Shown: piece by piece, positions 33,110-42,469 of the stretch | Position numbering within the stretch: position 1 is the first letter of the stretch | Layout: every line of letters begins with the position of its first letter | Source: JAMLHH01 sp964653095 | GTDB taxonomy: Bacteria > Bacteroidota > Bacteroidia > Chitinophagales > JADIYW01 | NCBI GenBank assembly: GCA_964653095.1 | Contig: CAZZEH010000012.1 | Location: 28,733 to 92,732, forward strand | DNA: 64,000 nucleotides | Direction of reading: 5' to 3' | Made by a program: the position numbers and the translations under genes | The notes under the pieces: model-generated | What the model saw: only the letters and a program-made list of their open reading frames with translations | Told to the model about the DNA's origin: nothing | Databases searched by the model: none

Positions 33110-34516
33110 ATGACAACGACCACTTTATCTGCTACAGCTTTTGATGCAAAAGCTATTGTACAGAAACAAAGAGATTTTTTCAATACAGGTCAGACCAAAT
33201 CGGTTGATTTCAGGATACAGCAACTGAAAAAACTCAGAGCAATCATTGTGGAGAATGAACGCAATATCATTCAGGCGCTCTACGACGATTTGAGAAAGTC
33301 AGATTTAGAAGCCTACGCCACAGAGATTGGCATTGTGCTGGCTGAAATTGATTTTACGCTTAAGAATATTAAAAAATGGTCTAAGCCTGAACGGGTGAGC
33401 ACGCCAATTTTTCACCAGCTTGCCACAAGTTGGCGTTATCCCGAGCCTTACGGCGTGACGTATATTATTGCTCCCTGGAATTATCCGTTCCAATTACTTG
33501 TGGCTCCGATGATTGGAGCTATTGCGGCCGGCAATACGGTAGTGTTAAAACCTTCGGAGGTTTCTGCCCATACAGCCAAGTTGATATATGATATGTTTAA
33601 CGGAGTTTTTGACGAAGGTTTTGTGAAAGTAATATTGGGTGCGGTAGAAGAGAGTAAAGCTATGTTGGAACAGCGCTTTGATTATATCTTTTTTACAGGG
33701 GGAACAGAAATAGGCCGTTATGTGTATCAGGCAGCCGCCCGTTTTATCACTCCGGTTACATTGGAGTTGGGAGGTAAAAGTCCGTGTATAGTAGATGAAG
33801 ATATTCAGCTGACACATACTTCACGAAGAATCCTTTGGGGCAAGTTTACAAATGCCGGACAAACGTGCGTGGCTCCGGATTATCTCCTGGTGAACAGAAA
33901 GGTGAAAGATAAACTCCTGACTAAAATGAAAGAGCATCTTCATGATTTTTACGGAGACAATCCTGCGACAAGCCCGGATTACGGAAGAATTATTTCTGAC
34001 AGGCACTTTGACCGGATAAAAAGTATGATTGATCCTGAAAAAGTGATTCTTGGAGGTGAAACCAATAAAGAGGACCGCTATATTGCTCCAACTATTGTAG
34101 AAGGAGTTTCTTTGGATGACCGAGTCATGCAGGAGGAAATTTTTGGTCCTGTGTTGCCAATAATTGAATATGACACGCTGGATGAGGCAATAAGTTACAT
34201 CAAACAATTTGAAAAGCCGTTGGCCTTGTATATCTATTCTCAAAATTCCAATGTACAGGAAAAAATAATGAACGAAGTGCCTTTCGGCGGTGGGTGTATC
34301 AATGAGTCTGTCATGCACGTAGGTCAGGGGCAACTTCCGTTTGGAGGAGTAGGAGAGAGCGGGATTGGAAGTTATCACGGAAAATCTTCTTTTGAGACAT
34401 TCTCACATTACAAGAGTGTGCTAAAAAAATCTACTCTGACGGATATGCCGATTAAATATCCTCCGTATAAGAATAATATGGGCATCATCAAGAAATTGAT
34501 GACATGGTTTGCGTAA
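33110..34516 (+). CDS. NAD(P)-dependent aldehyde dehydrogenase (ALDH3-like)
   Basis: 468 residues, the short ALDH3-type length. Rossmann and catalytic motifs: IIAPWNYPFQLLVAPMIGAI, GNTVVLKPSEVSA, FTGGTEIGRYVY, general base Glu219 in LELGGKSP, nucleophile Cys253 in NAGQTCVAPDY and EEIFGPVLPI. The tail is basic and hydrophobic (MGIIKKLMTWFA), like membrane-associated ALDH3 forms. It oxidises aldehydes, probably medium- or long-chain or aromatic ones, to acids. It is monocistronic. Confidence 0.93.
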   Translation: MTTTTLSATAFDAKAIVQKQRDFFNTGQTKSVDFRIQQLKKLRAIIVENERNIIQALYDDLRKSDLEAYATEIGIVLAEIDFTLKNIKKWSKPERVSTPIFHQLATSWRYPEPYGVTYIIAPWNYPFQLLVAPMIGAIAAGNTVVLKPSEVSAHTAKLIYDMFNGVFDEGFVKVILGAVEESKAMLEQRFDYIFFTGGTEIGRYVYQAAARFITPVTLELGGKSPCIVDEDIQLTHTSRRILWGKFTNAGQTCVAPDYLLVNRKVKDKLLTKMKEHLHDFYGDNPATSPDYGRIISDRHFDRIKSMIDPEKVILGGETNKEDRYIAPTIVEGVSLDDRVMQEEIFGPVLPIIEYDTLDEAISYIKQFEKPLALYIYSQNSNVQEKIMNEVPFGGGCINESVMHVGQGQLPFGGVGESGIGSYHGKSSFETFSHYKSVLKKSTLTDMPIKYPPYKNNMGIIKKLMTWFA

Positions 34517-34741
34517 ATTAAACTTCGCAAGCTTTTATATTACACTTTTATATACTTTTGAAGTATTGTCAAAAGAATCATTTGAATTGGACGGTTTCAG
34601 CTCAAAAACCTGTCTGGCGTCAGCCGCAAACCGGATAGAACGGAGTATCATCCCGATGAGGAACGAATCGGGAAAGACGCAGTGATAGCCGGATAGAAAA
34701 CGGCTCTGCTTTGGCAATCAGTTGCCCTAATTATGTAAAAA
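34517..34741. repeat. Palindromic intergenic repeat between convergent genes
   Basis: Contains a perfect hairpin TCCCGAT (34651-34657) / ATCGGGA (34667-34673) and two copies of a CCGGATAGAA motif, the second in GCCGGATAGAAAACGGC. A 60-codon frame here (34535-34717, minus) has biased composition and no family resemblance, so I call no gene. Confidence 0.5.
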
Positions 34742-36880
34742 TCAATCTTTTGACGGGATTGGCTTTAAACCTCTTTTTTCCAACAGAGGTTCAATGCTCG
34801 GTTCCTGTCCCCGGAAGCGGATGTAGAGTTTCATGGGGTCTTCTGTGCCTCCTCTTTCCAAAATATTTTTTCGATAGGAGTTTGCTGTAGCTGAATCGAA
34901 TATTCCTTTCTCCCGAAAGAGTGCGAATGCGTCGGCATCCAACATTTCAGACCAGATATAACTGTAATAACCTGCCGAATAACCTCCTGAAAATATATGA
35001 TTGTAATAGGTGCTTCGATATCTTGGCGGAATGGCTTCCGTGAGCTGTATCGCACCCATAACATCTTTCTCAAACTGAGTGATATCGCTAATGCGGGACC
35101 CGGAAGGGAGGGTGTGATAATGCATGTCCAAAATCGCCGCTGCAAGGTATTCGGTCGTTCTGAATCCCTGATTAAATTTACCCGCCCGTTCGTATTTTTG
35201 AATCAGTGAATCGGGGATAGCTTCATTGGTTTCATAATGTCGGGCAAACTCTTTCATAAAGTCAGCGTCTAAGCCCCAGTTTTCAAAAAACTGTGAAGGA
35301 AATTCCACGAAATCTCTCGGTACACTTGTACCTGAAAGCATAGGATACTGAACCTTAGAGAGTAATCCGTGCAGTGCATGTCCAAATTCGTGAAAATAGG
35401 TACTCAGTTCATCAATATTCAGCAGTGCCGGAGAATCCCCCGAAGGTTTGGAAAAATTGAAGACCAGACTGATAACAGGCAGCACGTGGTTGCCTTCCGG
35501 GCTGATATACTGATCCCGGTAACTGGTCATCCAGGCACCACCGCGCTTAGATTCCCGGGTGAAATAGTCCATGAGAATCAATCCCACCGCACTGCCGTCC
35601 GATTCCAATACTTCATAAGCTACTACGTCCGGATGATAACCCTGAATATCTTCCCGTTTGAGAAATTCTAATCCAAATAATCTCTTACAGGCGAGGAAAA
35701 CTCCTTCTGTGACCCGGTCAAGTGAAAGATAGGGTCTGAAAACTTCTTCATTAAATTCATATTTCCGGGCTTTGAGCTTCTCGGCATAGTATGCCCAGTC
35801 CCAAGCCTGTATTTCAATCGGATTGTCTTCGGTATTTGCCAGTTTTTGCAGTTCTTCCTGTTCTTTTTCTACCATGACCTTAGCCGCTTCCCAAAGCAAT
35901 TCCAGCCGATCGCTGACCTGCCCGGGAGTCTTGGCCATAGTCTCTTCCAGTACATATTCGGCGTGATTGTCATAGCCTAAGAGTTTGGCTTTGTCCGCTC
36001 TCAGTGCGATGATTTCCTGAATGATTTCTTTATTGTCGGTAGCGTTATCGTGATTGGCTTTTTCAGTATAAGCCTGATACATTTTTTCCCTGAGTGACCG
36101 ATTATCCGCACTGCTCATAAACGGTTCATAGACCGGTACGTGAATAGTAAAAGCCCATTTTCCGTCCAGACCGCGTTTGGAAGCTTCTTCTGCAGCAGTT
36201 GCAATCATGTTTTCGGAAAGTCCCGACAAATCTTCTTCGCGCTCTACGATTAAAACAAAATTGTTGATATCATCTAACACGTTGTTGCCAAATTGCAGTG
36301 TAAGGACAGACAGGCGTTCGTTAATTGTCCGAAATTCTGCTTTGGACTTTTCGGGTAAATCGGCACCTCCCCGAACAAACCCTTTATAAGTTTTTTCTAA
36401 GAGCATTTTTTGCTCTTCATTCAGGCTGAGTTTTTCTTTTTGGAGATATACCTCTTTTACTTTCTGAAACAGCTTTTCATTAAGATTGATGTTGTCTCTG
36501 TGCTGAGTCAGGAGCGGAGAAACTTCAACGGCTAAATCCTGCAGCTCCTTTGAAGTATGGGCTGACAGGAGGTTGTAAAATACGGCTGCTACATCACCCA
36601 GTGGTTTTCCGCTGTAATCCAATGCAGCGATTGTATTGTCAAAATTTGGATTCTCCGTATTTTGAAGGATGACTTCCACTTCCCGGTTGTGTGCAGAAAG
36701 GGCTGCTTCAAAAGCAGGTTTGAAATCTTTTACTTGAATATTTTTGAAAGGAGGTACGTCAAAAGGAGTACCGTAAGGTTCTAAAAAAATGTTTTGCATA
36801 TCAGGTTGATTATTTTCTGCCCGGCAGATTCCGAAAAAAATGCTGCATACCGTGGCGAGAAGTAAAATTTTCTTATTCAT
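34742..36880 (-). CDS. M3-family zinc metallopeptidase (Dcp / oligopeptidase A type), exported
   Basis: 712 residues from ATG 36880 (MNKKILLLATVCSIFFG), giving a signal peptide cleaved near ICRA; an ATG at 36901 lies inside the promoter box. Residues 497-501 are the zinc motif HEFGH (in TYFHEFGHALHGLL), with the third ligand Glu in DFVEFPSQFFENW. FSGGYSAGYYSYIWSEMLDADAF is the substrate-binding tyrosine/glycine loop of the family. It hydrolyses short peptides, probably in the periplasm. It stands alone between convergent ALDH and divergent hisG. Confidence 0.93.
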   Translation of the reverse strand: MNKKILLLATVCSIFFGICRAENNQPDMQNIFLEPYGTPFDVPPFKNIQVKDFKPAFEAALSAHNREVEVILQNTENPNFDNTIAALDYSGKPLGDVAAVFYNLLSAHTSKELQDLAVEVSPLLTQHRDNINLNEKLFQKVKEVYLQKEKLSLNEEQKMLLEKTYKGFVRGGADLPEKSKAEFRTINERLSVLTLQFGNNVLDDINNFVLIVEREEDLSGLSENMIATAAEEASKRGLDGKWAFTIHVPVYEPFMSSADNRSLREKMYQAYTEKANHDNATDNKEIIQEIIALRADKAKLLGYDNHAEYVLEETMAKTPGQVSDRLELLWEAAKVMVEKEQEELQKLANTEDNPIEIQAWDWAYYAEKLKARKYEFNEEVFRPYLSLDRVTEGVFLACKRLFGLEFLKREDIQGYHPDVVAYEVLESDGSAVGLILMDYFTRESKRGGAWMTSYRDQYISPEGNHVLPVISLVFNFSKPSGDSPALLNIDELSTYFHEFGHALHGLLSKVQYPMLSGTSVPRDFVEFPSQFFENWGLDADFMKEFARHYETNEAIPDSLIQKYERAGKFNQGFRTTEYLAAAILDMHYHTLPSGSRISDITQFEKDVMGAIQLTEAIPPRYRSTYYNHIFSGGYSAGYYSYIWSEMLDADAFALFREKGIFDSATANSYRKNILERGGTEDPMKLYIRFRGQEPSIEPLLEKRGLKPIPSKD

Positions 36881-36898
36881 ATAATACAGTTGGCCGCA

Positions 36899-36906
36899 CA
36901 AATTTA
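36899..36906 (-). promoter_or_regulatory. -7 box for the M3 peptidase gene
   Basis: TAAATTTG on the minus strand, an exact match, 18 nt before the ATG at 36880. It overlaps the alternative ATG at 36901 and so supports the shorter start. Confidence 0.55.
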
Positions 36907-37077
36907 GCTCTTCTCAAACAAATTAAAACAGACTTTGGTTTTGAGAACATCCGGAATTATTTGAACAGTTCAGTTTAATTATCGCTGAAACAGATAGCTA
37001 AAGACTCTTGCAGAGTTATTTTATATTTAATATTTTGAAATAAATCGAAAAACCGGCTAAGTATTGAGGGCTTTCCA

Positions 37078-37085
37078 TAAATTTG
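37078..37085 (+). promoter_or_regulatory. -7 box for hisG
   Basis: TAAATTTG, an exact TAnnTTTG match, ending 7 nt before the hisG ATG, which implies a leaderless or nearly leaderless his transcript. Confidence 0.5.
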
Positions 37086-37092
37086 TGCAGTC

Positions 37093-37950
37093 ATGGAAAA
37101 ATTAAAACTGGCAATCCAGAAAAAAGGTAGGCTGAGTGAAAAATCGCTTAAGCTGATAGATGAGTGTGATATTAGTTTTCCCAATAGTGTCGGCAGACTG
37201 AAAGCTGCTGCGTATGATTTTCCGATGGAAGTTCTTTTTCTAAGGGATGATGATATTTCGGGCTACGTGGAAGACGGAGTGGCCGATATCGGGATAGTGG
37301 GAGAAAATGTATTGGTCGAATCCGGCAGAGATGTCCGGGTCATAGAAAGACTGGGCTTTGGCCGATGCCGTCTGTCTATTGCTATACCGAGAGGAGAGAC
37401 TTATCACGGTATAAAATATTTTGAAGGAAAATCTATTGCGACTTCTTATCCCAAACTGCTTGGAGATTATCTTGCAAAAAATAATGTACAGGCTGATATT
37501 CACGAAATTAGCGGTTCGGTGGAAATAGCTCCAAGCATTGGCCTTGCAGAAGCCATTTGTGATATTGTCAGCACAGGCAGTACACTTTTGAGCAACGGAT
37601 TAAAAGAGGTGGAGCAAATTTTCTCTTCAGAAGCGGTTTTAATTTCCAATAAAAATCTTTCTGCTGAGAAGCAGGAGATTCTGGATAAGTTTATGTTTAG
37701 GCTAACTTCTGTGCGCAAGGCAAAAAGGAACAAATACATTCTTCTCAATGCTCCGAATGACAAATTGGATGAAATCATTAAACTCCTTCCCGGTCTGAGC
37801 AGTCCTACTGTGCAGTCTCTTGCCAGAGCAGGCTGGAGTTCGGTTCATTCTGTCATCAACGAACAGGATTTTTGGGAAAGAATAGAGCAGATTAAAGATG
37901 CCGGTGCAGAAGGAATACTGATAATGCCGATTGAAAAACTTATTTACTAA
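37093..37950 (+). CDS. hisG: ATP phosphoribosyltransferase HisG (long form)
   Basis: 285 residues, the long homohexameric form. LAIQKKGRLSEKSLKLIDEC starts the substrate lobe; DDISGYVEDGVADIGIVGENVL and ISGSVEIAPSIGLAEAICDIVSTGSTL form the PRPP/ATP site. Residues about 210-285 are the ACT-like regulatory domain (ARAGWSSVHSVINEQDFWERI), where histidine feedback inhibition acts, and no hisZ is required. It catalyses the first step of histidine synthesis. It is the first gene of hisG-hisD-hisC, with 1 nt between hisG and hisD. Confidence 0.95.
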   Translation: MEKLKLAIQKKGRLSEKSLKLIDECDISFPNSVGRLKAAAYDFPMEVLFLRDDDISGYVEDGVADIGIVGENVLVESGRDVRVIERLGFGRCRLSIAIPRGETYHGIKYFEGKSIATSYPKLLGDYLAKNNVQADIHEISGSVEIAPSIGLAEAICDIVSTGSTLLSNGLKEVEQIFSSEAVLISNKNLSAEKQEILDKFMFRLTSVRKAKRNKYILLNAPNDKLDEIIKLLPGLSSPTVQSLARAGWSSVHSVINEQDFWERIEQIKDAGAEGILIMPIEKLIY

Positions 37951-37951
37951 C

Positions 37952-39232
37952 ATGAGAAAAATCTTCTTTCCGCCAACTGATCAATGGGATGAGATTTTAG
38001 CCCGTCCGGTATTGTCATTAGATGAAATAGAAAAACAGGTCAAACCGGTCATGCTGGCAGTACAAGCTGACGGAGATCGGGCGTTGAAACTTTATACAGA
38101 AAAGTTTGACGGAGTAAAATTGGATTCTTTGATTGTGACCGAAGAAGAAATCGGACAGGCTTCTGCTCAGGTGGACGAAGATCTGAAAGGAGCCATTCAG
38201 ACGGCTGCAAAAAATATCGAAAAGTTTCACTCGGCACAACTACATGAAGAACCGATGACAGAGACTCAGCCGGGGGTGCTTTGTTGGAGAAAATCGGTAG
38301 CCATTGACAAAATAGGACTATATATTCCCGGAGGTACTGCTCCTTTGTTTTCGACAGTTCTGATGTTGGGAATTCCTGCAAAAATAGCCGGATGCAGAGA
38401 AGTGATTTTATGTTCTCCACCAAATAAAGAAGGAAAAATTCATCCCGCTATACTGTATGCCGCTCAACTGACCGGAATCAAAAAGATATACAAAGCAGGG
38501 GGTGGACAGGCTATTGCCGCGATGACATTTGGGACAGAAACCATTCCTAAAGTGTATAAAATATTCGGCCCCGGAAATCAATATGTGATGGCTGCCAAGC
38601 AACTTGCTCTTAAATATGGTGTTGCCATAGATATGCCCGCCGGACCTTCTGAAGTAGCGGTGATTGCAGATAAAGATGCGAACCCTGAATTTGTTGCTGC
38701 CGACCTGCTTTCTCAGGCTGAACACGGGCCGGACAGTCAGGTAATCCTTTTTACGGACAGTGAAACACTGTTAAATCAGGTAGAGAAAGAAGTGGAAATC
38801 CAACTAAGCAGGTTATTAAGAGCCGATATCGCAGCGAAGGCGTTGGCAAACAGCAGACTGATATTGACAGATAATCTGCAGACAGCTGTTGAAATGAGCA
38901 ATGCATACGCTCCGGAACACCTTATCATTCAGACAGAGAATCCGGAAGAACTGGCGGAGCAGGTACGCAATGCAGGTTCTGTATTTCTCGGAGCACTGAC
39001 ACCGGAATCAGCCGGAGATTATGCTTCCGGAACCAATCACACACTTCCGACCAACGGGTATGCAAAATCCCACAGTGGAGTGTCTTTAGATACATTTTTT
39101 AAAAAAATCACTTTTCAGAAAATTTCCGAAGAAGGTTTGAAAAGCATAGGTAAGACAATTGAAATCATGGCGGCAGCCGAAGAGTTGGACGCGCATAAAA
39201 ATGCAGTGTCCATTCGTTTAAAAAGTTTATAA
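37952..39232 (+). CDS. hisD: Histidinol dehydrogenase HisD
   Basis: 426 residues from ATG 37952 (MRKIFFPPTDQWDEIL), 1 nt after the hisG stop; the ATG at 37931 lies inside hisG. Family motifs: YIPGGTAPLFSTVLMLGIPAK, KAGGGQAIAAMTFGTETIPK, KIFGPGNQYV, PAGPSEVAVIAD, QAEHGPDSQVIL (zinc-binding His), and the catalytic Glu-His in YAPEHLIIQ. It performs the two-step NAD-dependent oxidation of histidinol to histidine. Confidence 0.95.
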   Translation: MRKIFFPPTDQWDEILARPVLSLDEIEKQVKPVMLAVQADGDRALKLYTEKFDGVKLDSLIVTEEEIGQASAQVDEDLKGAIQTAAKNIEKFHSAQLHEEPMTETQPGVLCWRKSVAIDKIGLYIPGGTAPLFSTVLMLGIPAKIAGCREVILCSPPNKEGKIHPAILYAAQLTGIKKIYKAGGGQAIAAMTFGTETIPKVYKIFGPGNQYVMAAKQLALKYGVAIDMPAGPSEVAVIADKDANPEFVAADLLSQAEHGPDSQVILFTDSETLLNQVEKEVEIQLSRLLRADIAAKALANSRLILTDNLQTAVEMSNAYAPEHLIIQTENPEELAEQVRNAGSVFLGALTPESAGDYASGTNHTLPTNGYAKSHSGVSLDTFFKKITFQKISEEGLKSIGKTIEIMAAAEELDAHKNAVSIRLKSL

Positions 39233-39240
39233 TCAACAGT

Positions 39241-40299
39241 ATGAGTTTTGACATTCAAAAAGTTTTGCGCCCGCATCTGAGGACTTTTAAAGCATACTCT
39301 TCTGCCCGAACAGAATATACCGGAAAGGATGCGGTGTTTTTGGATGCGAATGAAAATCCGCTGGGCTCGGCTTCGGGAGGTGTACTTAATCGATACCCGG
39401 ATCCATTACAGTCCGAAGTAAAAGAGGAAGTTTCCAAAATTAAACAGATTGATGTATCCCAAATTTTTGTAGGAAACGGTTCAGACGAAGCTATAGATTT
39501 ATTGTACCGAGCTTTTTGTGAGCCCGGAACAGATAATGTGATTGTCTGCCCGCCGACATACGGAATGTATGAAACTTCCGCACAGCTCAATAATATTGAA
39601 ATAAGAAAGGTTTCACTTACAGAAGATTTTCAGCTTCAGGCCGATAAGATTTTGCAGACTGCCGATGCGCATACGCGGATGATTTTTATCTGTAATCCCA
39701 ATAACCCGACGGGAAACTTACTGCGAGCGGAAGATATTGAAAAAATTGTTCGGGAATTTAAAGGACTTGTAATTATAGATGAAGCGTACATTGATTTTTC
39801 TCAGGAAGCGTCCTGGATTACCCGACTTGATCAGTATCCGAATGTGGTGGTCCTGCAGACCTTATCCAAGGCGTGGGGGATGGCGGGCATTCGATTGGGT
39901 ATGGCATTCGCCTCGGAGGATATTATTAGAATTTTAACCGCTATCAAGCCTCCGTATAATGTGAGTCTGCTGACCCAACATGCTGCTCTGAAAGCTTTGA
40001 AAAACATCTCCGGAAAAAATGAAATGGTACGGATTATTTTGGAACAGAAAAAAAGACTTCAGACTGAATTACCCAAATTTTCTTATGTTCAGAAACTTTT
40101 TCCGACAGATGCCAATTTTATTTTAGTCCGAACAGACGATCCGAATGCTCTGTACAAATATCTGATAGAACGACAGGTAATAGTACGCAATCGCCACACC
40201 ACTCATTTATGTCACGGATGTGTGAGGATAACCATTGGAACAGAGCAGGAAAATGATGAACTGCTCAAATGGATGGGAGCTTTTGAGAAGGAAAAATAA
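39241..40299 (+). CDS. hisC: Histidinol-phosphate aminotransferase HisC
   Basis: 352 residues, 8 nt after hisD. Fold-type I motifs: FLDANENPLG (family start), FVGNGSDEAIDLLYRAF, FICNPNNPTGNLL, LVIIDEAYIDF, TLSKAWGMAGIRLG with the Schiff-base Lys, and a C-terminal GCVRITIGT with the carboxylate-binding Arg. It transaminates imidazole acetol phosphate to histidinol phosphate. Its last 35 nt overlap, on the opposite strand, the 3' end of the metallophosphatase gene, with no terminator visible between the two. Confidence 0.95.
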   Translation: MSFDIQKVLRPHLRTFKAYSSARTEYTGKDAVFLDANENPLGSASGGVLNRYPDPLQSEVKEEVSKIKQIDVSQIFVGNGSDEAIDLLYRAFCEPGTDNVIVCPPTYGMYETSAQLNNIEIRKVSLTEDFQLQADKILQTADAHTRMIFICNPNNPTGNLLRAEDIEKIVREFKGLVIIDEAYIDFSQEASWITRLDQYPNVVVLQTLSKAWGMAGIRLGMAFASEDIIRILTAIKPPYNVSLLTQHAALKALKNISGKNEMVRIILEQKKRLQTELPKFSYVQKLFPTDANFILVRTDDPNALYKYLIERQVIVRNRHTTHLCHGCVRITIGTEQENDELLKWMGAFEKEK

Positions 40300-42184
40300 T
40301 TACTTTTTTCTTTTCGATTCCCCAGACAATTCCTGCCAAAAGAATACATAATATCGTATAAGACCAGACTTTTAACGGGATGCCTTCTTCTTTTGTAATT
40401 CTGTTTTGAGTCTCCTGATAAATGTCGGGCATTTTCTCTAATTCGTGAGCATAGAGAGCTAACGCCTGCCAGCCTTTAAACTCACTTCCGTCTTCATTTT
40501 TGATTACAATCTCGTCTAAAGATTTTTCATTTCCGTCTTTGTCTTTGAAGGCAATACCAAGTTTGGGCAACACTTCACCCACAAGAGGAAGAAAAGAAGC
40601 CACATAATAATCTGTGACTACATGGAAAAGCCGATCGCCGTTGCGGTCGAGTTCAATATAATTGCCCGAATCGTCCTGAATTCCTTCTCCGGTGTAGAGA
40701 TGAATGGATTTAATAGCTTTTGTAGCCGGAATAGGAGTATTCGTAAAAGGGATTTTCATCCAGATAGATTTTCCGGGATCGTATGTATATCGAATTCCGG
40801 ACACCTGCAAAAAGAACATATCTCCATACATTTGGTAAAGCATGGTCGTGGCCTCCATGGCATTAAAAATTTCCTTTTCGGTCAGATAGCAGGAAACCAT
40901 AGGATACGCAGCAGATTTATCCGGACCTTTTCCCAAACCGAGCATAGTCAGCATATCAAAAAGAGCAAAATTTCCCTTTGACCAGGATTCAGTGCCGGTC
41001 AAAATATCACCCCGAATTACGCCATTGCCCTGTATAGCTACATCCACGCGGGCTCCGGTAACTTTTAAAGCTTCCAAACGCATCGCATCTGTGATAAAGT
41101 TACCTATGGTAGTTTCTTTGTAATCCGCATCTTTTATTAAATCAAAATCTGATTGAATGATGCTTTGTCCTACATCACCAAACTGTTGTTTAGAACTTCT
41201 GTACAGAATGCTGTCCAATTCCTGCTTCGCGGTATGAATAATCTGTGCAATGACTGAATCCTCAGGAATGTCGGAAGTTAAGGCATGAAAATAATTTTGG
41301 TTGGTCAATTCAAACTTTCCGGTTTCGGCATCAAATTCAAAGTCCAATTGTCCGAGATACTTTAAGTAGTGGTCAGGGTGAAAAATAAGAGTCTGACCAA
41401 TGTATATGGGTTCAGGTGTCTGAATATGATCATGCCCTCCTAAAATGATGTCTAAGCCTTTGATTTTTTTGGCCATTTCCTTATCTGAATCTAGCCCGGA
41501 ATGTGACAGCAGAATAATAATATCGGCACCTTCTTCTTTTAAAGCTTGTACAGTATTGTTCCCGGCTTCAATTTGGTCAAAAATAGTCACGTCTTCTGCT
41601 CCCGGGGCAAGCGCCATAGCAGCAGCGCCAAGAATCCCCAACACCCCAATTTTCAAATCATTGGACAGGGTATAAATTTTATACGGTAAAATGTGAATAT
41701 CTTTTAAAGGTCTGTGGTCGGGAATATTGAAATGTGAATTGATTACGGACATTTTGGGATTCCCTTCTAAATAACCGGCACGTGCAAGATACTCAGCCAG
41801 TACATCCAGGCCGTAGTCAAAACAGTGATTGCCCAAAGTCATTCCATCGTAACCAATTTGCTGCATGATGCTGATTTCATAAGAATTTTTATTGGGAATC
41901 AGCCAGGAAAAAGGCGACCCTCCAAAAATATCTCCTGATGAAAACAGTAGAGTGGGAATGTTTTGGCTTTCTTTTTCTGCCCGAAGAGCCTTTACTTTAG
42001 TGGCCAATCGTGCAAATCCGCCTACTGCAGAGTTTGAGCTTTCGCTGCTGTAATCTGTATAAGGAATCGGCATGAGAGTAGAATGTTCATCACTGGTGTG
42101 CAGGAGAGTAAATTGCTTTTTCTGCGCAAAAATGAGCGAAGAGAAAAGAAAGAAAATGAAAAGTCCTGAAAATATTTTCTGCAT
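40265..42184 (-). CDS. 5'-nucleotidase/UshA-type metallophosphatase with C-terminal membrane anchor
   Basis: 639 residues with a signal peptide (MQKIFSGLFIFFLFSSLIFAQ). The N-terminal calcineurin-like domain (about 24-290) has LLHTSDEHS (D32, H34), FSSGDIFGG, TLGNHCFDYG, LLSHSG and ILGGHDH, the dimetal site. The C-terminal domain (about 340-560) has TIGNFITDAMRLEA and QGNGVIRGDI. Such enzymes hydrolyse nucleotides, UDP-sugars or cyclic phosphodiesters. A hydrophobic span near 605-625 followed by KKK suggests anchoring in the inner membrane, unusual for UshA. The 3' end overlaps hisC by 35 nt, convergent. Confidence 0.9.
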   Translation of the reverse strand: MQKIFSGLFIFFLFSSLIFAQKKQFTLLHTSDEHSTLMPIPYTDYSSESSNSAVGGFARLATKVKALRAEKESQNIPTLLFSSGDIFGGSPFSWLIPNKNSYEISIMQQIGYDGMTLGNHCFDYGLDVLAEYLARAGYLEGNPKMSVINSHFNIPDHRPLKDIHILPYKIYTLSNDLKIGVLGILGAAAMALAPGAEDVTIFDQIEAGNNTVQALKEEGADIIILLSHSGLDSDKEMAKKIKGLDIILGGHDHIQTPEPIYIGQTLIFHPDHYLKYLGQLDFEFDAETGKFELTNQNYFHALTSDIPEDSVIAQIIHTAKQELDSILYRSSKQQFGDVGQSIIQSDFDLIKDADYKETTIGNFITDAMRLEALKVTGARVDVAIQGNGVIRGDILTGTESWSKGNFALFDMLTMLGLGKGPDKSAAYPMVSCYLTEKEIFNAMEATTMLYQMYGDMFFLQVSGIRYTYDPGKSIWMKIPFTNTPIPATKAIKSIHLYTGEGIQDDSGNYIELDRNGDRLFHVVTDYYVASFLPLVGEVLPKLGIAFKDKDGNEKSLDEIVIKNEDGSEFKGWQALALYAHELEKMPDIYQETQNRITKEEGIPLKVWSYTILCILLAGIVWGIEKKKVIIFPSQKLPSI

Positions 42185-42211
42185 GATGTATCTGTTTGTT
42201 TAGTAATTTTG

Positions 42212-42361
42212 ATGTCGTTTAGTTAATAAAATGAATTGCTTTTAGATTCTTCCAGAATGACGTAAATCAATTCATTTTATGTAATAAATGTCATGCTGCG
42301 GTCAGTGAGCCTGTCGAACTGGAAGCATCTCATTTTCTAAAAAGTCTTAACTAAACGACAT
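42212..42361 (+). mobile_element. MITE-like element with perfect 15-bp terminal inverted repeats
   Basis: Bounded by ATGTCGTTTAGTTAA (42212-42226) and TTAACTAAACGACAT (42347-42361), 150 bp in all, with no coding capacity. A nested 12-bp inverted repeat, TAAAATGAATTG (42227-42238) / CAATTCATTTTA (42268-42279), is absent from the short copy at 18436-18527. The right half carries the shared core (tgcggtcagtgagcctgtcg, then aagcatctcatttt). No clear target-site duplication. It starts 28 nt upstream of the metallophosphatase start. Confidence 0.75.
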
Positions 42362-42469
42362 TGACAGTAAATTTACAAATACTGTTCACAAACTTCAATT
42401 AAATATTCGCTGAGATATCACAAAGCGGTCAAAAATATATTATCATTGAAACGAATTTAAGTTGCAGAA

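Noticed and set aside
34535..34717. 60-residue minus-strand ORF
   Set aside because: It lies in a palindromic repeat region, has no signal, motif or family resemblance, and no promoter.
36907..37092. His-rich leader peptide for hisG
   Set aside because: I found no ORF with a run of His codons and no terminator-type hairpin before hisG.
42185..42469. tRNA or small RNA gene in the gap
   Set aside because: The only structure is the MITE-like element; no cloverleaf or CCA end is visible. The other gaps likewise show no tRNA.
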